The notes beneath the pieces are model-generated. The model was not told where the DNA came from. It ran no database searches and saw only the letters and a list, made by a program, of their open reading frames with translations. A DNA stretch of 64,000 bases from positions 1,736,001-1,800,000 of the forward strand of contig NZ_CP168493.1 of assembly GCF_042945595.1 (NCBI RefSeq), in the 5' to 3' direction. Position numbers and translations under genes: made by a program. Shown here piece by piece: positions 58,780 to 64,000 of this stretch. The DNA is from Psychrobacillus sp042945595. Lineage in GTDB: Bacteria; Bacillota; Bacilli; Bacillales_A; Planococcaceae. Within the stretch, counting starts at the first letter, position 1. Every line of letters begins with the position of its first letter.

Positions 58780-59358
58780 TTGAACATTTTAACTTTGATT
58801 CTAAGTTATTTAATTGGCTCAATCTCATTTGCTTTAGTAATCGGTAAAATGTTTTATAAGAAAGATATTCGTGATTACGGTAGTGGTAATCTTGGTGCAA
58901 CTAATGCTTATAGAGTTTTAGGCATAAAAGCAGGAGTAATTGTTGCAATTGCTGATATATTAAAAGGTACATTTGCTTGTTTACTTCCCCTAATACTTGG
59001 TTCTACAGTTAACCCTATTGTATGTGGTTTATTAGCCATATTAGGGCACATATTTTCTGTTTTTGCTAGTTTTAAAGGTGGAAAGGCTGTTGCGACAGCA
59101 ACTGGAGTTTTCTTATTTTTGACTCCTTTAGGTGTTTTAGTTGGTTTTGTTGTGTTTGTGTTAACTTTGCTATTTACTAAGTATGTATCACTAAGTTCAA
59201 TGTTGGCTAGTATAGCATTATTCATTTACAGTCTTATATTTGAAGATAGAGTTATCATTGCCCTTTCTCTATTAATAAGCGTATCAATAATCATTCTACA
59301 TCGACAAAATATAAAGAGAATTGTAAATGGAACAGAGAACAAAATAGTTGAAAATTAG
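58780..59358 (+). CDS. plsY: Acyl-phosphate glycerol-3-phosphate acyltransferase PlsY
   Basis: 192 residues from TTG at 58780, with AAGGAG upstream. All three PlsY signatures are visible: SYLIGSISFALVIGKMF, DIRDYGSGNLGATNAYRVLG and GHIFSVFASFKGGKAVATATGVF. PlsY transfers an acyl group from acyl-phosphate to glycerol-3-phosphate in the membrane, the first step of phospholipid synthesis. The chromosomal copy is normally elsewhere, so this is probably a second, mobile paralogue. Confidence 0.92.
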   Translation: MNILTLILSYLIGSISFALVIGKMFYKKDIRDYGSGNLGATNAYRVLGIKAGVIVAIADILKGTFACLLPLILGSTVNPIVCGLLAILGHIFSVFASFKGGKAVATATGVFLFLTPLGVLVGFVVFVLTLLFTKYVSLSSMLASIALFIYSLIFEDRVIIALSLLISVSIIILHRQNIKRIVNGTENKIVEN

Positions 59359-59366
59359 TGTTTACT

Positions 59367-59400
59367 TGTTAAGCTAACGTGGTGCGTTAGTTGAATAAGG
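59367..59400 (+). repeat. Array repeat 64, hybrid single core
   Basis: AAGCTAAC/GTGGTGC/GTTAGTTGAATAAG. A left-like spacer with a right-like final arm, as if a left and a right core had recombined. Confidence 0.85.
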
Positions 59401-59460
59401 AATAAAGAAACATGCAGATGATAATATCAAATATAATTATCAACTATTTTATAAACTGAA

Positions 59461-60183
59461 TTATTTATTTTTAATGATTTCGACTTGTTCATATTTATGA
59501 ATATAATCTTCAGGGAGTGGCAATCTTCCGTCTTTGTCCATCTTATATTCTTTACCTTGAATCACAAAAACCGTATTTTCATCATGCCCGTACTTTCTCC
59601 AATCCTTCTCTTTCATGCCCTGGCTCTCCAAATCTACTTCATGTAACACACCTGAAGGATCAATTCGGTATCTTAAAGCACTATTATTCATAGTGAAGGG
59701 TTCTTCTGTATTAATACCTAAATTTTCAAACTCTTTTAGTACGTCGATAGATTCTCTACCTGTATAAAAGACATTTGATTGCCCTGTTTCAGAAAATATC
59801 TGAAGATCAGTAAGAAATTGTCTTTTTCGTTCCAAATGGACTCGTTTTTCATCAGAGATTTGGCTGTCAAAATATAAAGTTTGAACATATCTAGAAGAAG
59901 CATCATTGATAAATCTATAATTAATCAAACCATAATTTGTACTAATACCGTACACTTGATTTTTCCCGATAGTTAAATTATTATGACGGTCAATGGATAA
60001 TTGTTGTGCAAAAGACATATCTAGCATGTTGACTTCACCTATCTTTGAATTCGTGTTTTTCTTTTCATTTTTAGCAATTGTACTATTTTCCGTATCTCTT
60101 GATTTATTTATGTTTTCTAGGGCGATGTTTTTTCTGAAAGAATTTGAATATCGTTCCATGAATGACCGAATAATCGTATTCAT
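59461..60183 (-). CDS. Soluble protein of unknown function
   Basis: 240 residues, charged, no signal or membrane segment. The first part (RKNIALENINKSRDTENSTIAKNEKKNTNS) is disordered; later segments include GKNQVYGISTNYGLINYRFINDASSRYVQTLYFDS, an Arg/Lys-rich helix and NSALRYRIDPSGVLHEVDLESQGMKEKDWRKYGHDENTVFVIQGKEYKMDKDGRLPLPEDY. I do not recognise it. Encoded against the array direction. Confidence 0.68.
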   Translation of the reverse strand: MNTIIRSFMERYSNSFRKNIALENINKSRDTENSTIAKNEKKNTNSKIGEVNMLDMSFAQQLSIDRHNNLTIGKNQVYGISTNYGLINYRFINDASSRYVQTLYFDSQISDEKRVHLERKRQFLTDLQIFSETGQSNVFYTGRESIDVLKEFENLGINTEEPFTMNNSALRYRIDPSGVLHEVDLESQGMKEKDWRKYGHDENTVFVIQGKEYKMDKDGRLPLPEDYIHKYEQVEIIKNK

Positions 60184-60274
60184 ATAATTTCATACCTCAT
60201 TTCTTTTTGTACTATATAATGTATCGGAATATTATAGGCAATATATATAGTTTTGGAAATTTAACTAAAAAAGG

Positions 60275-60359
60275 CTTATTAAACTGGTGTTTTTATCCAA
60301 GAAGGATTGGCGCTTTTTTGTAGAACTTATTGAAGTAAAGCAGCATTTCGTTGAAGAAG
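60275..60359 (+). repeat. Array repeat 65, strongly decayed
   Basis: Left side AACTGGTGTTTTTATCC, hairpin AAGAAGGATTGGCGC with T6, right side GTAAAGCAGCATTTCGTTGAAGAAG. The order of parts is preserved. Confidence 0.7.
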
Positions 60360-60397
60360 TTATAACAATAATAGAATTGTTTTATAATGACAGGGGG

Positions 60398-60508
60398 ATA
60401 TCTGCGAACCGAAAAATTGGTGTTTTCTTATTTACTTTTTTCATTTCTTTCTTATGGCTATACTTCGCAATATATGAGTCTTCAATAGATAATTGGGTTG
60501 ACAGTTAA
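60398..60508 (+). CDS. Small membrane peptide, start uncertain
   Basis: The frame ending NRKIGVFLFTFFISFLWLYFAIYESSIDNWVDS has one helix and follows AGGGGG at 60392, but no standard start codon is well placed (ATA or ATT would be needed). Its stop TAA is 1 nt before the next ATG, so translation may be coupled to the following peptide. Confidence 0.4.
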   Translation: MSANRKIGVFLFTFFISFLWLYFAIYESSIDNWVDS

Positions 60509-60509
60509 T

Positions 60510-60635
60510 ATGATAAAAGAGACAAGCATTGATACTATTGAAGTAGTTGTTTCAATAGTAAAAGTTTTAATTGGTGCAGTTATTTTCACTTTTAGTGGAT
60601 TTATAATCTATTTATTTATAAGGCATAGAAAATAA
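60510..60635 (+). CDS. 41-residue membrane peptide
   Basis: MIKETSIDTIEVVVSIVKVL then IGAVIFTFSGFIIYLFIRHRK, one amphipathic and one membrane helix with a basic end, from the ATG at 60510 immediately after the previous stop codon. Two coupled tiny membrane peptides in a mini-cassette. Function unknown. Confidence 0.5.
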   Translation: MIKETSIDTIEVVVSIVKVLIGAVIFTFSGFIIYLFIRHRK

Positions 60636-60642
60636 TTCTTAC

Positions 60643-60672
60643 TCCACAAACGGAGCAGTTTAGTTGAATAGG
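60643..60672 (+). repeat. Array repeat 66, right-type core, first arm decayed
   Basis: CACAAAC/GGAGCAG/TTTAGTTGAATAGG. Confidence 0.82.
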
Positions 60673-60710
60673 AGGATGAAATAATCGATATCAGCTACCA
60701 TATAAAACAA

Positions 60711-60738
60711 GTAGCCGAAAATGCAATTTCGGCTACCA
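60711..60738 (-). terminator. Terminator of the M3 peptidase gene
   Basis: GTAGCCGAAA pairs with TTTCGGCTAC around ATGCAA, followed on the minus strand by TTGTTTTAT. Confidence 0.8.
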
Positions 60739-60750
60739 ATAGACTTGCTA

Positions 60751-62442
60751 TTAAAATGAACGGTCATCCACCTGATCGATCCAGCTTTTGACCTTTTCAA
60801 GAAGCCTCTCCATGCTTCCATCTTCAAAAGGAGACTCCAGATTTGCACTCTTCAAAAGCTCAGGATATGGGAGTCGTCCCCCTTGTTTGCATATTTTCAG
60901 GAAGCTTTCCCAAGCAGACTTTGGGTCATCTTTCTGTTTGATCCATAGCTGGACTGCAGCAAAATGGGCCAAATCGTAGTCCATGTAATAAAAAGGCGTA
61001 GTGAACAGATGCCCTATTTCATAAAACCCTGTGCCTTGCCCTAAAAATTCATTGCCATCATAGTCCCGTTCCGGCAAGTACTCGTGCTCCAACTCTCTCC
61101 ACTTTTGCTTCCGAACTTGCGTGGTGGCTGTCGGGAATTCATACAGGAAGTGCTCAAATTCATCAACAACTGATACAACCGGCATATAAATAAATGCTTC
61201 GGTCAAGTTGGAAAACTGATACTTCTGGGTATCTTCCCCAAAAAAACGTTCCATCCAAGGCCAGACAAACCGTTCCATCGTGAATGAAAATACCTCACAG
61301 GAATCATACGGAATAATGTACTCATGGATATTGGAGTGACGGCTCATATAAAACTGAAATGCATGGCCGGCCTCATGTGCAAAAACCCTGACATCATTGG
61401 ATGTGCCGTTGAAATTCGCAAAGATAAACGAAGCAACTTCCGGACCGCTATACGACGCGAAAGCCCCACCCATTTTGTTTGTACGTGATTCCACGTCAAC
61501 ATTCCCTTTTTCCATCAGTTCATCAAAAAATGCACCAGTTTCAGGAGACAGTTCACGGAAAATAGCACGATAAACCTTTAATATTTCCTGATGTGCCCCT
61601 ATAGGCGAGGGCGAACCGTTCTTGAAGAAATAGCTCTCATCATAATACTTCAGTTTGGAAACGCCAATACGGTTCAGCTGTTTCTTTCTAAGAGCAGAAA
61701 TGAATTGCACCCCATGCTCTTTCACTTGCTTGCGGTATTGAACGAGGTCGTTGGGCGTATGTCCTGTTCTATGCATTCGGTCATAGCCAAGTTCCACAAA
61801 AGACGAATAACCTAATGTTTTCGCGATTCGGTTGCGTGTCTTAACCAGTTCATCAAGGATTCGGTCAAAATCGGAGGCATGGTGTTTGAAGTAGCCCGAT
61901 TTTGCTTCAAAGGCTGCTTTTCGAACCTCACGATCAGGTGAACCTAGATATAGAGCCAAGGTACTTAATCTCAGCTCTTTTCCATCGAAAGGAATGCCCG
62001 CTTTTCCCAACAGCTCCTGATACTCGGATACAAGGCGATTTTCCATCCTGATATCTTCTTGCACTTCATCAGAATAGGTTTTCAGCTTAATATCTGCTAT
62101 TTTGAATAGCTGATTACCCCACTGGCTCTTAAGCTGTTCCCTAAATTTCGCGTTCAGAATCTCTCTGTAGTATTCCCCTGTCATCCATAGCCAGCGTGGC
62201 TCGAAATCTTGGAAAAAGGCATACTGTTTATTGTATTCATCATTTGCCGTATCTCCATAGTAATGAATCCTCGCTTCGTTTTCTGCCGCCTGATAAGCAA
62301 GCCGATGATGGTTCAGCCTTTCGAACTGTACATTTTGCTCCTCAAAAGAAGCTGCATTTATAAAGCCTTTCAACATTCTTTCAAAGTCTTTTTCATATTG
62401 GTCAATATCTAAGATGGAATCCTTTCGTTTGATAATATTCAT
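60751..62442 (-). CDS. M3 family oligoendopeptidase (PepF-like)
   Basis: 563 residues, a normal length for the short M3 oligoendopeptidases. The zinc site HEAGH is at residues 356-360 (VFAHEAGHAFQFYMSRHS), with the third ligand Glu expected in the following SCEVFSFTMERFVWP helix. The N-terminal helical part matches the M3 clan. It hydrolyses peptides in the cytoplasm. GGAGGAG upstream on the minus strand. Its G+C content and codon use are clearly higher than in the rest of the array, although repeats 66 and 67 flank it. Confidence 0.93.
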   Translation of the reverse strand: MNIIKRKDSILDIDQYEKDFERMLKGFINAASFEEQNVQFERLNHHRLAYQAAENEARIHYYGDTANDEYNKQYAFFQDFEPRWLWMTGEYYREILNAKFREQLKSQWGNQLFKIADIKLKTYSDEVQEDIRMENRLVSEYQELLGKAGIPFDGKELRLSTLALYLGSPDREVRKAAFEAKSGYFKHHASDFDRILDELVKTRNRIAKTLGYSSFVELGYDRMHRTGHTPNDLVQYRKQVKEHGVQFISALRKKQLNRIGVSKLKYYDESYFFKNGSPSPIGAHQEILKVYRAIFRELSPETGAFFDELMEKGNVDVESRTNKMGGAFASYSGPEVASFIFANFNGTSNDVRVFAHEAGHAFQFYMSRHSNIHEYIIPYDSCEVFSFTMERFVWPWMERFFGEDTQKYQFSNLTEAFIYMPVVSVVDEFEHFLYEFPTATTQVRKQKWRELEHEYLPERDYDGNEFLGQGTGFYEIGHLFTTPFYYMDYDLAHFAAVQLWIKQKDDPKSAWESFLKICKQGGRLPYPELLKSANLESPFEDGSMERLLEKVKSWIDQVDDRSF

Positions 62443-62632
62443 TTTTCTCCTCCAATCATTTATTACTTTATAGAGTAATATAAATTACTTTAAAACGCAA
62501 CGTTAAAATACTCTGAACCGAAAAACATTTACGCTAAAGAGCGAAAAAATCATAGAGAATTTCTATGATTTATTTTCATAAATGAATATATTATCTTTGT
62601 GAACTAAAAGTAACACTATCAGGCCATTTCAA
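62443..62632. other. Intergenic region upstream of the M3 gene
   Basis: Contains the M3 promoter region and the inverted repeat AATCATAGA/TCTATGATT at about 62549-62571. No gene. Confidence 0.4.
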
Positions 62633-62670
62633 TCTTCTTCAACTAACGACGCAGTTTAGTGGAATAAGAA
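62633..62670 (+). repeat. Array repeat 67, right-type core only
   Basis: TTCAACTAAC/GACGCAG/TTTAGTGGAATAAG. Confidence 0.88.
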
Positions 62671-62730
62671 GGTTTTTTTGGAAAGGTGTTGAATAAGTTA
62701 AAGCATGTAAACTTTTGAACAAAAGTGAAG

Positions 62731-62809
62731 GCGTTCTAAGGGTGCTTTACTTTCGGCTGGGACAGGCACTTTTATATTGAACTAACAAGAAGGTTTGTTG
62801 AACAAGAAG
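62731..62809 (+). repeat. Array repeat 68 (array end)
   Basis: Left core GTTCTAA/GGGTGC/TTTACTT; hairpin GGCTGGGACAGGCAC without the usual stem; right core AACTAAC/AAGAAG/GTTTGTTGAACAAG. Last recognisable copy. Confidence 0.84.
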
Positions 62810-62822
62810 TTGGAGGGATAAG

Positions 62823-63024
62823 ATGAAAGAATGGTTTGGTTCCGCAGCAATTTGTATTAATGAGGACAAAGAAGTTTTAATGGTAAAAAGTAGCTGCTTC
62901 TATGGAAAGTCAAGTAATTCAGGCGATTAATATGGAAGTATCTGTAATGGAAACTAAAAAAGTACCCGAGCAATTATTGGTTAAAGGGTTAAATGAAATT
63001 ACTGAAGGTAAGTTTATAAGTTAA
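62823..63024 (+). pseudogene. NUDIX-like 5' fragment joined to a foreign 3' tail
   Basis: From the ATG at 62823 (GGAGGG upstream) the frame reads MKEWFGSAAICINEDKEVLM, the usual N-terminus of a NUDIX hydrolase, then breaks after VKS. A different frame continues ESQVIQAINMEVSVMETKKV through EQLLVKGLNEITEGKFIS to a stop at 63024. The hydrolase box is absent, so a deletion has fused two gene ends just outside the array. Confidence 0.6.
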
Positions 63025-63112
63025 GTTTCTTAAACATGAGCCTTGAAATCTAGCAATATAGACAAACACCCGCCTTAGGTGAAAATGAAGTCAGTTGGAG
63101 GAGATATTAATT

Positions 63113-64000
63113 ATGAATCATAATGAAGTTGCTGAAATATACGAAGCTTATTTAAGTCCACTAGTCTCAGAGTTGTACGAGTTGGAAGGCTATGAAACAA
63201 GTCTAATTAATGCTCATGCCGGAGGGCGGAATGTCGTTTATAACTGTGAGAAAGAGGGCGCTAGTGCAAAAATACTCAGAATCGCCTATTTAAATGACAG
63301 GAGCCGAGAGGATTTGTTGGGCGAAGTTGAATATATCCAATATTTATTCGAGCATGGCGGTAGTGTCTCGAATGTGATCAGCTCCCGGAAGGGGAATCTA
63401 CTGGAAGAGATCACTCATAATAATCACACCTTTTTTGTCTGCCTGTTCGAAAAGGCTAGGGGAAAAATGCTTGTAGAAAATCATTATCAGTATTGCGAAG
63501 GAGTTCCTATTACGGAATACTATTATAACTGCGGTAAAGTTCTCGGGAAGCTGCACCAATTGTCGAAAGGCTATGCTCCTGTTCATCGCCGGTATAGTTT
63601 CTTTGATAAATACAATGTCGAGTATATCGATAATCTGATACCGGGTACGTTACCACTGCTTAAGGAGAAGATGGTAGAGCTTCTTAAAACCTTAGAAGGA
63701 TTGGACAAGAACTCAGAGTCTTTCGGTATGGTACATTTTGATTACAATGATGGTAATTATATGATTGACTTTGATACCGGACAAATCACTGTATTTGATT
63801 TCGATAACTCTTGTTTCTGTTGGTATATGTATGACTTGGCGAATGTCTGGATGCTCGGATTGGGCTGGATACAATTCGAACCAGATGCCGTTAAACGAAA
63901 AGACTTTATGGATGATTATTTCAAAACAGTACTCGAGGGATACGCATCTGAGACCAAAATCGAAGATTCGATGTTGAATAATTTGTCCTTATTTATCCAA
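63113..64000 (+). CDS. APH/homoserine-kinase-II-like phosphotransferase, 3' end outside window
   Basis: 296 codons are visible without a stop. ATG at 63113 with GGAGGAG upstream. The kinase core is clear: VHFDYNDGNYMID carries the Brenner-type Asp/Asn and ITVFDFDNSCFCWYMYDLANVW the metal-binding DFD segment. The N-lobe (VVYNCEKEGASAKILRIAY) provides the ATP-site Lys. Substrate unknown. Its higher G+C content matches the M3 gene rather than the array cassettes. Confidence 0.85.
   Translation, partial: MNHNEVAEIYEAYLSPLVSELYELEGYETSLINAHAGGRNVVYNCEKEGASAKILRIAYLNDRSREDLLGEVEYIQYLFEHGGSVSNVISSRKGNLLEEITHNNHTFFVCLFEKARGKMLVENHYQYCEGVPITEYYYNCGKVLGKLHQLSKGYAPVHRRYSFFDKYNVEYIDNLIPGTLPLLKEKMVELLKTLEGLDKNSESFGMVHFDYNDGNYMIDFDTGQITVFDFDNSCFCWYMYDLANVWMLGLGWIQFEPDAVKRKDFMDDYFKTVLEGYASETKIEDSMLNNLSLFIQ

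Noticed and set aside
8477..62809. CRISPR array
   Set aside because: The repeats are imperfect, spaced 0.3-2 kb apart and separated by genes; there are no uniform spacers and no cas genes.
8477..62809. Prophage or ICE
   Set aside because: No capsid, tail, terminase, relaxase or conjugation genes appear; the recombinases are internal and broken.

Overview
The window is low-GC DNA with strong Shine-Dalgarno sequences, TTG and GTG starts, many lipobox and small membrane proteins, and families typical of spore-forming Bacillales (SigO/YvrJ-type sigma operon, RNPP receptor with propeptide, DUF3888, YjdJ/DUF4306, SpoIIP-like). I read it as a chromosomal region of a Bacillaceae or Planococcaceae species; I cannot name the species.

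Layout. (1) 1-7400, left flank: an HD-domain protein cut by the window edge, a minus-strand sigma factor/YvrJ/RsoA-like operon, an RNPP-type HTH-TPR receptor with a 45-residue secreted propeptide, a GNAT acetyltransferase, an APH-family kinase and a secreted lytic transglycosylase with SH3-like repeats. (2) 7400-8470, non-coding remnants of a small mobile element family. (3) 8477-62809, about 54 kb holding nearly 70 copies of a repeat that separates almost every gene. (4) 62823-64000, right flank: a broken NUDIX fragment and a second APH-family kinase cut by the window edge. Both ends of the array therefore lie inside the window.

The array is the main discovery candidate. A typical repeat is 70-90 bp: a left imperfect palindrome (AACTAAC, 6-nt spacer close to GGGTGC, then TTTAGTT or TTTACTT), a hairpin that usually looks like an intrinsic terminator, and a right palindrome (AACTAAC, 7-nt spacer close to GCAGCAG, then GTTAGTT or TTTAGTT). 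Two inverted core pairs with spacers differing by one base, the outer cores complementary to each other, is the architecture of an integron attC site. Between repeats sit single genes or short operons, each with its own ribosome binding site: 11 predicted lipoproteins, more than 20 small membrane proteins, five DUF3888-like exported proteins, four ECF sigma/partner pairs, a PadR pair, two GNATs, a VOC protein, a PfpI-like protein, signal peptidase I, PlsY and an M3 oligopeptidase.

Two diverged copies of a XerC/D-type tyrosine recombinase gene lie inside repeats, between a left and a right core. Both are broken, one by a 1-nt deletion and one by a stop codon next to the catalytic HxxR motif. 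Neither shows an IntI-type insertion. Three unrelated kinds of mobile DNA have landed in the core sequences: an ORF-less group II intron whose candidate exon-binding sequences match the core, an IS110/IS1111-like element, and a family of small palindromic elements. An IS3/IS150-like element interrupts one gene-free cassette. I infer an integron-like cassette array in Gram-positive bacteria, mobilised by a Xer-like recombinase, with self-insulated cassettes. Whether it is undescribed needs a literature and database search.
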